Of a DNA stretch of 5,647 nucleotides, positions 1-5,398 are shown piece by piece. The translations under genes were made by a program, and so were the position numbers. The DNA lies in assembly GCA_021732545.1 (NCBI GenBank), contig JAKFUW010000214.1:1-5647 (forward strand), read 5' to 3'. Positions within the stretch are counted from its first letter, which is position 1, and every line of letters starts with the position of its first letter. The stretch is from Alphaproteobacteria bacterium (GTDB lineage: Bacteria; Pseudomonadota; Alphaproteobacteria; Rickettsiales; UBA3002). The notes beneath the pieces were generated by a model, which ran no database searches, was not told the DNA's origin, and saw only the letters and a list, made by a program, of their open reading frames with translations.

Positions 1-312
1 GATGACGCACCATCGCTCACGGTAACCTACTGGATGAACTTGCTGCAAGGGCTGGATAAAAAGGTGCCATTATTTGTCACGCTCAATCCTAAAACATTAC
101 CCGAGGCTTCGCTGATTTATAATCACCACATTTACACGCACCCGATTTTTGACCAACCCGCCATCGATGCGCAAGGCAAGTTGAGTGAGATTCAAGGCGC
201 AGATCGCATCTGGTTTTGCGGCGCATGGACACGCTATGGCTTCCACGAAGACGGGATTTTATCGGCGGTGAATGTCGCCAAGGCGCTCGGGGTCAACACG
301 CCTTGGAGCTAA
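1..312 (+). CDS. FAD/NAD(P)-binding amine-oxidase-family flavoprotein, C-terminal part (5' end outside window)
   Basis: The reading frame is open from base 1, so the gene begins upstream; 103 residues and a TAA stop are visible. An internal ATG at 34 is not a credible start because conserved sequence (VTYWMNLLQGL, residues 8-18) lies across it. The visible part matches the C-terminal end of the flavoproteins annotated as NAD/FAD-binding or amine oxidase that accompany DUF1365 and Cfa genes: PLFVTLNP (23-30), YTHPIF (45-50) and WFCGAWTRYGFHEDG (71-85), the last being the usual C-terminal FAD-contacting segment followed by a helix (ILSAVNVAKALG). Family members are roughly 420 residues, so about three quarters is missing, including the N-terminal dinucleotide-binding motif. 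The likely role is a flavin-dependent oxidation or desaturation, possibly of a modified acyl chain; this rests on gene neighbourhood rather than on visible catalytic residues. It is probably the upstream member of the same operon, separated from DUF1365 by a repeat element. Confidence 0.85.
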   Translation, partial: DDAPSLTVTYWMNLLQGLDKKVPLFVTLNPKTLPEASLIYNHHIYTHPIFDQPAIDAQGKLSEIQGADRIWFCGAWTRYGFHEDGILSAVNVAKALGVNTPWS

Positions 313-332
313 ATATTGACGTTAACTTTTTG

Positions 333-463
333 CTCCCCCCTTGAGGGGGAGCCGGAACTTACAAGCTTTTAGCGCAGTAAGTTCCGTGGGGGGCATAGAT
401 GGCTTTGTTTTATCTCCCCCACCAAAAGGCTTGACGCCTTTTGACTCCCCCTCAAGGGTGGAG
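333..463 (+). repeat. Palindromic interspersed element, copy 1 (131 bp, inverted ends, three internal stems)
   Basis: The ends are 19-base inverted repeats, CTCCCCCCTTGAGGGGGAG at 333-351 and its complement-like partner at 445-463, with one mismatch. Each end is also nearly self-complementary. Between them are three further stems: 353-362 with 377-386 (10 bp perfect, 14-nt loop); GTGGGGG 386-392 with CCCCCAC 416-422 (7 bp); and AAAAGGC 424-430 with GCCTTTT 436-442 (7 bp, 5-nt loop). A second copy in the same orientation lies at 2483-2608 with the same architecture but different stem bases. The element carries no protein-coding capacity and shows no clear target-site duplication. It fills most of the 188-base gap between the flavoprotein and DUF1365. 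It resembles small MITE-like or structured repeats common in alphaproteobacterial intergenic regions. I cannot name the family. Confidence 0.85.
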
Positions 464-474
464 TGGAAGGAAGT

Positions 475-501
475 ATGAAAATGACAAAAGGTTGTTGCTA
501 A
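475..501 (+). other. Possible short leader ORF (8 codons, MKMTKGCC) overlapping the DUF1365 start
   Basis: ATG at 475 (or 481) opens a frame that ends in TAA at 499-501. The final A of that stop is the first base of the DUF1365 ATG at 501. The best purine-rich ribosome-binding sequence in this gap, AAGGA at 467-471, sits 3 bases from ATG 475 and 9 bases from ATG 481, so it serves this short frame better than DUF1365. Stop-start overlap of this type can couple translation. The ORF is very short and could be chance; no comparison with homologous loci was possible. Confidence 0.25.
486..491 (+). promoter_or_regulatory. Weak ribosome-binding site for DUF1365 (AAAAGG)
   Basis: AAAAGG lies 9 bases before ATG 501 and is the only purine match at a usable distance from that start. 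It supports 501 over the TTG at 441, which lies inside the repeat element and has no suitable upstream site. Being weak, it leaves room for translational coupling from the short upstream frame at 475-501. Confidence 0.4.
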
Positions 502-1271
502 TGCTAACCCCTAAAATTCTACTCACCCACGTGATGCACAAGCGTCACTCGCCTGCGGTGAATCAATTTGCCTATAGCGTCTATTATCTGTGGTTTCCGC
601 TGGATAATCCAGAATCTCTGAAAACACCGCTTTTTTCGATCAACCGATTTAATTTGTTTAGTTTTCAGGCACGCGATTACGGTGCACGCGATGGCCGAAC
701 CTGCCGCGAGTGGCTGGGTGAGCAACTGATGACATTTGAGATTGCACAGCCCAAAGGCCAGTGGTGGTTGCTCACCATGCCGCGCGTGCTGGGCTATGTG
801 TTTAATCCGGTGAGTTTTTGGTGCTGCATCAATGCTCAAAACGAGTTGCTGATGGTGATTGCCGAGGTGCATAACACCTTTGGCGAATCGCATAGCTATA
901 TTTTGATCCACCCTGATGGCCGCGCGATATCGCCTCAGGAGTGGCTAGAATCGGATAAATTATTTCATGTCTCGCCTTTTCTGGAAGTGAAAGGAAAATA
1001 CCAGTTTCGCTTTGATATTCGCACCGATAAGCTCGGTATCTGGATTGATCACACCATGCCAGAGCGTGGTAAGGTGCTGGCCACCGCGATGTCTGGTAAA
1101 TTTATTGATTATAATCATTCCAATTTATCTAAATTAGCGCTATCAATACCGTTGGTAACGGTGAAAGTGATCGCACTGATTCATTGGCAGGCATTGCGCC
1201 TATGGCTTAAAAAAGTGAAATATCGCAATAAGCCGCCGCCGCCACAACAAGGAGCAAGTAAATGGCCATGA
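501..1271 (+). CDS. DUF1365 family protein
   Basis: This is a 256-residue protein of the DUF1365 family (COG3496), a group of unknown biochemical function almost always encoded beside Cfa-type methyltransferases and amine-oxidase-like flavoproteins. The ATG at 501 gives MLTPKILLTHVMHKRHSP, which matches the family's usual N-terminus ending in a (G/T)HVMH(R/K)R-type motif. The longer frame from TTG 441 would add 20 residues encoded by the repeat element and is unlikely. Family hallmarks visible are RVLGYVFNPVSFW (95-107), AEVHNTFGESHSY (121-133) and KLFHVSPF (153-160). The C-terminal segment around 216-238 is a hydrophobic/basic amphipathic stretch that could touch the membrane, followed by a KPPPPQQ tail. 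There is no signal peptide, so it is probably cytoplasmic or peripheral. Its last 10 bases overlap the Cfa-like gene, implying coupled translation and a shared task. A role in handling the acyl substrate or product is inference from context. Confidence 0.9.
   Translation: MLTPKILLTHVMHKRHSPAVNQFAYSVYYLWFPLDNPESLKTPLFSINRFNLFSFQARDYGARDGRTCREWLGEQLMTFEIAQPKGQWWLLTMPRVLGYVFNPVSFWCCINAQNELLMVIAEVHNTFGESHSYILIHPDGRAISPQEWLESDKLFHVSPFLEVKGKYQFRFDIRTDKLGIWIDHTMPERGKVLATAMSGKFIDYNHSNLSKLALSIPLVTVKVIALIHWQALRLWLKKVKYRNKPPPPQQGASKWP
1249..1254 (+). promoter_or_regulatory. Strong ribosome-binding site for the Cfa-like gene (AAGGAG)
   Basis: AAGGAG lies inside the end of the DUF1365 frame, 7 bases before ATG 1262 and 13 before the second in-frame ATG at 1268. 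The spacing favours 1262 as the start. The same ACAAGGAG string precedes DUF3833 and the chalcone-isomerase-like gene. Confidence 0.75.
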
Positions 1272-2455
1272 ACCCCTTTCGCGTCACCTCGTGGTATGTG
1301 ATGTTTTTTTTCCGGCTGTTTCGCGATGCGCCGTTTGGGACGTTGCGCGTGACCACGCCGCGCGGGCGCGTGCATGTGTTTAAAGGTGCCAACCCTGGCA
1401 TCGATGCTGATATGAAAATCAACGATTGGAAGATTGTTCGGATTGCCCTGATTCGTGGTGATATAGGCTTTGGTGAAGGCTATATCGATGGATTGTGGGA
1501 CACCACCGATCTGCCGCGCCTGATGACCTATATGGTCGAAAATATGCAGTCAATCGGTGCGGTGTGCCATGGTAATTTGCTGATGCGCATGGTGTTTGGA
1601 TTTATCAATTGGATGCGTAAAAATAGCAAAAGCGGTAGCCGCAAAAATATCAGCGCGCACTATGATGTGGGTAATGATTTTTATCGCTTATGGCTCGATA
1701 AAACCATGACCTATTCGTCCGCCTTGTTTGGTGGCGATGCGGCGATGTCGCTCGAAGATGCGCAGCGCGCCAAATATCAGCGCTTACTCAATCAAGTAGA
1801 AAATGCAGATGCGCAGATTCTGGAAATTGGCTGCGGCTGGGGTGGATTTGCCGAGCAAGCCGCGCGCGCCGATTATAACGTAACGGGTCTCACGCTTTCC
1901 AGCGAGCAACTCAAATTCGCGCAAGCGCGCCTGACCGATGCCAAGCTTGATGGAAAGGTCGATTTGAAACTCCAAGATTACCGCGATGAAAAGGGTGTGT
2001 TTGATTATATTGTATCGATCGAGATGTTTGAGGCGGTTGGCGAAAAATACTGGCCGGTCTATTTTAAAACCATCAAAGACCGTTTAAAAACTCATGGCAA
2101 AGCGCTGATTCAGACCATCACAATTGATCACACTTATTTCGATGATTACCGCAAGCGCAGTGATTTTATTCGCCATTATACCTTTCCGGGCGGGCTGCTG
2201 CCTTCTATCGAGCGCATTAAAGAAGAGATCGAAGTCGCAGGGCTAAAATGCCGCGAAGTCTTTGCCTTTGGCAAAGATTATGCTCACACCTTGCAACTAT
2301 GGCTCGACCGCATGGATGCGCGCGGCGAAGAAATCAAAGCGCTTGGTTACAGCGAAGATTTTTTGCGTAGCTGGCGTTTTTATATGGGTTGCTGCATTGG
2401 TGCCTTTGCGGCAGGGCGCACCGATGTGGTGCAGCTTGAAATTGTCCATGCTTAG
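1262..2455 (+). CDS. Cfa-family S-adenosylmethionine-dependent fatty-acyl-phospholipid methyltransferase with altered active site
   Basis: This 397-residue protein is close to the usual length of cyclopropane-fatty-acyl-phospholipid synthases, which move a methylene or methyl group from S-adenosylmethionine to the double bond of membrane lipid acyl chains. Visible family blocks are: an N-terminal domain (about 1-120); ISAHYDVGNDFYRLWLD (130-146); the SAM-binding motif LEIGCGWGG (187-195); VTGLTLSSEQ (207-216); LQDYRD (237-242); MFEAVG (255-260); and FGKDYAHTLQLW (336-347). Set against E. coli Cfa, Glu239, Ile268 and Tyr317 are kept as E257, I286 and Y340. The Cys139 position is Ser (S153 in MTYSSALF) and the His266 position is Gln (Q284 in LIQTIT). 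The alignment is by eye, but the flanking motifs are clear. These changes suggest a branch distinct from classical cyclopropane synthase, possibly one making methylated unsaturated chains like the Rhodobacter UfaM enzyme; that product is inference. The start is fixed by AAGGAG, and the gene overlaps DUF1365 by 10 bases. A run of eight T lies at 1304-1311. Confidence 0.93.
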   Translation: MAMNPFRVTSWYVMFFFRLFRDAPFGTLRVTTPRGRVHVFKGANPGIDADMKINDWKIVRIALIRGDIGFGEGYIDGLWDTTDLPRLMTYMVENMQSIGAVCHGNLLMRMVFGFINWMRKNSKSGSRKNISAHYDVGNDFYRLWLDKTMTYSSALFGGDAAMSLEDAQRAKYQRLLNQVENADAQILEIGCGWGGFAEQAARADYNVTGLTLSSEQLKFAQARLTDAKLDGKVDLKLQDYRDEKGVFDYIVSIEMFEAVGEKYWPVYFKTIKDRLKTHGKALIQTITIDHTYFDDYRKRSDFIRHYTFPGGLLPSIERIKEEIEVAGLKCREVFAFGKDYAHTLQLWLDRMDARGEEIKALGYSEDFLRSWRFYMGCCIGAFAAGRTDVVQLEIVHA

Positions 2456-2482
2456 CACCGACCATATTCATTTTTTCTTTTG

Positions 2483-2608
2483 CTCCCCCCTTGAGGGGGA
2501 GCGGCAACGTGCAAGTGTAACGCCGCGCGTTGCGTGGGGGGGATAGATGAAGCCTTTTAACCCCCCACCAAAACGCCAGCGCGTTTTGACTCCCCCTCAA
2601 GGGGGGAG
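2483..2608 (+). repeat. Palindromic interspersed element, copy 2 (126 bp, perfect 19-bp inverted ends)
   Basis: The ends at 2483-2501 and 2590-2608 are perfect 19-base inverted repeats. Internal stems match copy 1 in order: GCAACGTG 2504-2511 with CGCGTTGC 2526-2533 (8 pairs, one G-T, 14-nt loop as in copy 1); GTGGGGGG 2534-2541 with CCCCCCAC 2561-2568; and AAAACGC 2570-2576 with GCGTTTT 2581-2587. The first and third stems differ in sequence from copy 1 on both sides while pairing is retained. A short string ATAGATG is shared inside the second loop of both copies. Similarity outside the inverted ends (upstream TTTTGCTCC, downstream GGAGTG then AAGG) suggests the true boundaries may be a few bases wider. 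It separates the Cfa-like gene from the transporter and ends just before the transporter's start region. Confidence 0.87.
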
Positions 2609-2609
2609 T

Positions 2610-2614
2610 GAAGG
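2610..2614 (+). promoter_or_regulatory. Ribosome-binding site for the MFS gene (GAAGG) at the repeat boundary
   Basis: GAAGG is 8 bases before ATG 2623, a good spacing. The alternative GTG at 2608 starts within the repeat's right end and has no suitable upstream site at the proper distance. The site lies immediately after the inverted end, in sequence partly shared with the flank of copy 1, so the element may have supplied it. Confidence 0.55.
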
Positions 2615-2622
2615 TATCGTTT

Positions 2623-3939
2623 ATGGGTGAGGCTTTATCGCGCCTGCGCCTGAGCCTCTATGGTCTGCTCGCGCTCCCGATTGCCGCCGCATCGTTGCCG
2701 ATTTATATTCATATCCCCAAGCTCTATGCGCAGCATTATGGCATCAGCCTTGCCACCATTGGTGCGTTGCTGTTGTTGGTGCGCTTGATTGATACGCTGC
2801 AAGACCCGATCATCGGATATCTCAGCGACAAAGCGGTGTCGCGTGGTATCTCGCGCATGCGGATGATGCAATGGAGTTTGCCGCTCTTTGCGCTGGCGAT
2901 GCTGGCTCTGGTATATCCACTTGCGCCCGCCTATGCGGCGCTGTGGCTATGCGTTACGCTGGTTGCGCTTTATACCTGCTTTGGGGTGGTGTCGATTAAT
3001 TATTATGCGTTTGGTGCCGAATGGCAGCGCGATTATCACGCCCAAATCCGCATCAGCGCGTGGCGCGAAAGTTTTGTCTTGATTGGTATTTTGCTCGCTT
3101 CCGTGTTGCCGCAGGTTTTTAGCAACGCCATGGGGCAGGTGGTCGGGATGCAAGTTTTTGGCGTACTGATTGCGGGATGGTGCGTGCTGATGATTCCGCT
3201 AGCCAAATGGGGCTTGCCTGCACCGCAATCCGCACCAGTCGAGGCATCCACATTGTCACTGCGTGGCGCGTGGCGCGCGATGATGAAAAGCCGCGATTAT
3301 CGCTGGTTGCTCATCATCTTTTTCCTCAATGGCTTTGCCAATTCTATCCCAGCTACCGTGGTATTATTTTACATCGCCGATGTATTGGAACTCGAAGCGC
3401 AAAGCGGTTATTTTTTAGGGCTGTATTTTTTGGCAGGCTTGCTCGGGATACCTCTATGGCTATGGCTCGCGCGTCGCATCGGCAAAAAAAGGTGTCTACT
3501 GATTTCAATGATCGCATCGGCGATTGCCTTTGTGTGGGCGTTTACGCTGGGCGCAGGCGATGCCACCGCTTTTTATCTGGTTTGCACGCTTAGCGGATTA
3601 TGTCTGGGAGCCGATATGGCGATGCCGCCTGCACTGCTGGGCGACCTGCTAAAACGCGAAGGCCACGACGCCACGGGCGCATTTTTTGGCGTATGGAATA
3701 TGGTGTGGAAACTCACCTTCGCACTGGCTGCAGGTATTGTGTTGCCGGCTTTGGCCTGGGCGGGATATGATCCATCAGGCACGCCCGATGCCAGTTCGCT
3801 TGCGGGATTGTCCTTTGCCTATGCGCTCGCGCCCAGCCTCATTAAATGTGTCGCTGCTTTACTGTTATGGCAAAGTCCGATAGAGTCGCACCACGATAAT
3901 CAACATCCGTCATCGCCCGAATCGCCTATGCGATTATAG
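2623..3939 (+). CDS. MFS transporter, GPH/MelB-like (COG2211 type)
   Basis: This 438-residue, strongly hydrophobic protein has about twelve predicted membrane helices by eye, the usual size and pattern for the major facilitator superfamily. The N-terminal helix pair GLLALPIAAASLPIYI (14-29) and the loop RLIDTLQDPIIGYLSDK (54-70) match the glycoside-pentoside-hexuronide (MelB-like) branch, where the D(P)xxGxLSD loop between helices 2 and 3 is characteristic. A cytoplasmic loop rich in Arg and Lys near the middle (GAWRAMMKSRDYRW) separates the two six-helix halves. The tail is hydrophilic (HHDNQHPSSPESP). The substrate cannot be read from sequence. In related clusters an MFS gene of this type sits beside the Cfa-like methyltransferase, so movement of a lipid or its precursor is possible but unproven. 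ATG 2623 was chosen over GTG 2608 because of the GAAGG site. Its 3' end lies in a hairpin that includes the stop codon. Confidence 0.9.
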   Translation: MGEALSRLRLSLYGLLALPIAAASLPIYIHIPKLYAQHYGISLATIGALLLLVRLIDTLQDPIIGYLSDKAVSRGISRMRMMQWSLPLFALAMLALVYPLAPAYAALWLCVTLVALYTCFGVVSINYYAFGAEWQRDYHAQIRISAWRESFVLIGILLASVLPQVFSNAMGQVVGMQVFGVLIAGWCVLMIPLAKWGLPAPQSAPVEASTLSLRGAWRAMMKSRDYRWLLIIFFLNGFANSIPATVVLFYIADVLELEAQSGYFLGLYFLAGLLGIPLWLWLARRIGKKRCLLISMIASAIAFVWAFTLGAGDATAFYLVCTLSGLCLGADMAMPPALLGDLLKREGHDATGAFFGVWNMVWKLTFALAAGIVLPALAWAGYDPSGTPDASSLAGLSFAYALAPSLIKCVAALLLWQSPIESHHDNQHPSSPESPMRL

Positions 3940-3945
3940 GGCGAT
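3912..3945 (+). other. Two-part hairpin spanning the MFS stop codon
   Basis: ATCGCCC (3912-3918) pairs with GGGCGAT (3939-3945), and inside it AATCGC (3920-3925) pairs with GCGATT (3930-3935) around the loop CTAT. The TAG stop at 3937-3939 lies in the structure. There is no following T-run, so it is not a standard intrinsic terminator. It might protect or pause the transcript between the transporter and DUF3833, or be the remnant of a repeat. Confidence 0.5.
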
Positions 3946-3955
3946 CCAGAACTGG

Positions 3956-3992
3956 ATTCCCCTATAATTTTGCTTTGCAAAATTCGGGGAAT
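3956..3992 (+). repeat. Small palindromic repeat (ATTCCCC...GGGGAAT)
   Basis: The outer arms ATTCCCC (3956-3962) and GGGGAAT (3986-3992) enclose a second stem, AATTTTGC (3966-3973) with GCAAAATT (3977-3984), on a 3-base loop; a small asymmetric internal loop separates the stems. The surrounding TGGATTCCC...GGGAATGAC pattern is a very common dispersed intergenic hairpin in Alphaproteobacteria and other proteobacteria. It occupies the 73-base gap before DUF3833 and ends 9 bases before that gene's AAGGAG site. No T-run follows, so termination is unlikely. Confidence 0.75.
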
Positions 3993-4001
3993 GACGATCA
4001 C

Positions 4002-4007
4002 AAGGAG
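4002..4007 (+). promoter_or_regulatory. Ribosome-binding site for DUF3833 (AAGGAG)
   Basis: AAGGAG ends 5 bases before ATG 4013. It lies in CACAAGGAG, the same nine bases that precede the chalcone-isomerase-like gene, in both cases just downstream of a palindromic repeat. Confidence 0.7.
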
Positions 4008-4012
4008 AAGGT

Positions 4013-4567
4013 ATGAAGATGCTTACCACCGCATTCGCATTCACCACCATTATATTAGCTGCTACCGTGTTTGTGCTTAGCGGGTGCACCATTCCTGCAG
4101 TCGATAGCTACAAAGAAAATAAGCCCAAGCTCGATATTTTTGAGTATTTCAACGGCACGTTAGAAGCATGGGGAACGATTCACGATCTCAGTGGAAAGTT
4201 GGTAAACACCTTCACCGCAAGCGTGGTCGGCGAAGTGAAAGGCGACGTGCTGACGTTGACTGAGCATTTTATATTTGATGATGGCAAAGAAGAAGACCGC
4301 ATCTGGACGATTACGCGCAGCGATGCGCATCATTTTATCGGCACCGCGCATGATGTAGTGGGCGAGGCAGAGGGAGAGCAATTTGGTAATGTGGTGAATA
4401 TCAAATATGTGCTTAAGCGCAAAGTGGGCAAGCGCGAGCTGGAATTTAACATGGATGATTGGATGTATTTGGTGACGGACGATCTGCTGATCAACAAAAC
4501 CTCGATGCGTAAATTGGGGATTCCGGTAGCCGAACTCACCATTGGCTTTCGTAAAATTTCGAAGTAA
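4013..4567 (+). CDS. DUF3833 family lipoprotein
   Basis: This 184-residue protein has an N-terminal hydrophobic signal and a lipobox, VLSGC (21-25), so Cys25 is the likely lipidated residue and the mature protein is membrane-anchored in the envelope. Position +2 is Thr rather than Asp, so no classical inner-membrane retention signal is seen. The mature part matches the DUF3833 family: a FEYFNGTLEAWGTIHDLSG-like segment (43-61); EHFIFDDGKEEDRIW (84-98); TAHDVVGEAEGEQFGN (111-126); and the hallmark MDDWMY (147-152) followed by INKTSMRKLGI (160-170) and a final FRK. The family has no assigned reaction; its compact, beta-rich pattern and recurrent place beside Cfa-like and SDR genes suggest lipid or hydrophobic ligand handling, which is inference. 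The start is supported by AAGGAG. The SDR gene follows after 2 bases, so the two are almost certainly co-translated. Confidence 0.92.
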   Translation: MKMLTTAFAFTTIILAATVFVLSGCTIPAVDSYKENKPKLDIFEYFNGTLEAWGTIHDLSGKLVNTFTASVVGEVKGDVLTLTEHFIFDDGKEEDRIWTITRSDAHHFIGTAHDVVGEAEGEQFGNVVNIKYVLKRKVGKRELEFNMDDWMYLVTDDLLINKTSMRKLGIPVAELTIGFRKISK

Positions 4568-4569
4568 TT

Positions 4570-5307
4570 ATGAGCGTTCAAGGTAAACATATCTGGCTGA
4601 TTGGTGCGAGCACCGGCATCGGTGAGGCGCTGGCTCAAAAGCTGGCCTCGCAAGGTGCGTATCTTGCTTTGAGTGCGCGATCGAAAGATAAGCTGGATGC
4701 GCTCAATCAATCGCTTGGCGGTGGGCACAACGTGTTGCCGCTGGATGTGACCAACACCCAAAGCCTGCAGGATGCCGTGACCGCGCAATCCACCATTGAT
4801 ATGATTATTTTCAATGCCGGAATCTACACGCCGATGACGGTCGATGATTTTGATTTATCAACGTGTCTGGATACGGTGGACGTGAATCTGGGTGGTGCGT
4901 TTCGCTTGCTCGATGCGGTGTTGCCGCTTTTGCGCGATGGGCGCTGTAAGCATTTGGTGATGGTAAGCTCCGTCGCGGCCTATCGTGGCATGCTGCACTC
5001 GATGGCCTATGGCGCGAGCAAAGCGGCACTGACCAATCTGGTGGAAACGCTGCGAGTGGAATTGGCACCGCGCGGTGTGAAAATTCAGCTGGTGTCACCC
5101 GGATTTGTGAAAACCCCGCTGACCGACAAAAACCATTTTGAGATGCCACTGATGATCACGCCGATGCGTGCCGCAGAACATATTGCGCGTGGGATTGATT
5201 CGGATGATTATGAAATCCATTTTCCTAAAGCGTTTACGTTGTGTTTAAAATTATTGCGGATACTGCCTAGCAAAGTGTATTTCTGGCTTGTAAAGCATGT
5301 GATGTAA
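4570..5307 (+). CDS. Short-chain dehydrogenase/reductase (SDR), classical type
   Basis: This 245-residue classical SDR would catalyse NAD(P)-dependent oxidation or reduction of a hydroxyl/keto group in the cytoplasm. Visible motifs are: the nucleotide-binding GASTGIG (12-18); Asp59 of the LDV motif; NAG (82-84); Asn106; catalytic Ser134; YxxxK with Tyr147 and Lys151; and SPGFVKTPLT (176-185). The full Asn-Ser-Tyr-Lys tetrad is present, so the enzyme should be active. An Arg (R37 in SARSKDK) after the second strand hints at NADP(H) preference. The C-terminal tail (221-245) is hydrophobic and basic (CLKLLRILPSKVYFWLVKHVM), which may attach it to the membrane and would suit a lipid substrate; this is inference. 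It begins 2 bases after DUF3833 with only a weak upstream site (GAAG at 4561-4564), so translation is probably coupled. The substrate is unknown. Confidence 0.94.
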   Translation: MSVQGKHIWLIGASTGIGEALAQKLASQGAYLALSARSKDKLDALNQSLGGGHNVLPLDVTNTQSLQDAVTAQSTIDMIIFNAGIYTPMTVDDFDLSTCLDTVDVNLGGAFRLLDAVLPLLRDGRCKHLVMVSSVAAYRGMLHSMAYGASKAALTNLVETLRVELAPRGVKIQLVSPGFVKTPLTDKNHFEMPLMITPMRAAEHIARGIDSDDYEIHFPKAFTLCLKLLRILPSKVYFWLVKHVM

Positions 5308-5317
5308 TTTTTATAGC

Positions 5318-5385
5318 TGTCACCCCGTGCTTGTCACGGGGTCTGGTTTTATATCGCCAGACCCCGCAATAAATGCGGGGTGACA
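5318..5385 (+). repeat. Multi-arm palindromic repeat (TGTCACCCC...GGGGTGACA)
   Basis: This 68-base element has outer arms TGTCACCCC (5318-5326) and GGGGTGACA (5377-5385) and inner arms GGGGTCTGG (5338-5346) and CCAGACCCC (5357-5365). It can instead fold into two local hairpins: ACCCCGTG 5322-5329 with CACGGGGT 5335-5342, and ACCCCGCA 5361-5368 with TGCGGGGT 5374-5381, each on a 5-base loop. The long-range and local folds share bases and exclude each other. GTCACCCCG-type hairpins are frequent dispersed repeats in Alphaproteobacteria. No T-run follows, so a terminator role is doubtful. It fills the gap between the SDR and the chalcone-isomerase-like gene. Confidence 0.82.
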
Positions 5386-5392
5386 ATTACAC

Positions 5393-5398
5393 AAGGAG
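5393..5398 (+). promoter_or_regulatory. Ribosome-binding site for the chalcone-isomerase-like gene (AAGGAG)
   Basis: AAGGAG lies 6 bases before ATG 5405 and 7 bases after the end of the palindromic repeat. It decides the start of the last gene, whose first 20 codons form a signal peptide. Confidence 0.75.

Noticed and set aside
313..332. ECF sigma (RpoE/ChrR-type) promoter upstream of DUF1365
   Set aside because: The neighbourhood suggests such regulation, but I could not see a convincing TGATC-type -35 with a matching -10 in this gap or in the other gaps; the promoter is probably upstream of the window.
333..463. Insertion sequence or CRISPR-type array
   Set aside because: Neither copy holds a transposase frame, no clear target-site duplication is visible, and two copies 2.1 kb apart with internal palindromes do not make a repeat-spacer array.
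441..500. TTG at 441 as the DUF1365 start, giving 20 extra N-terminal residues
   Set aside because: The extra residues are encoded by the repeat element and lack a plausible upstream ribosome-binding site, and the family's conserved N-terminus begins right after ATG 501.
519..911. 130-codon open frame on the minus strand inside DUF1365
   Set aside because: It lies wholly within a well-supported gene, has no recognisable motif, and is rich in His/Gln/Arg as expected of a shadow frame.
3177..3593. 138-codon plus-strand open frame inside the MFS gene
   Set aside because: It is in another frame of a clear 12-helix transporter, with no motif or ribosome-binding site.
4330..4788. 152-codon minus-strand open frame across the DUF3833/SDR junction
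   Set aside because: It overlaps two genes with clear family motifs and shows no domain or credible start signal; it is a shadow frame.
5318..5385. Intrinsic terminator after the SDR gene
   Set aside because: Stems are strong but no T-run follows, and the next gene's ribosome-binding site begins 7 bases later, which fits a dispersed repeat inside an operon better.
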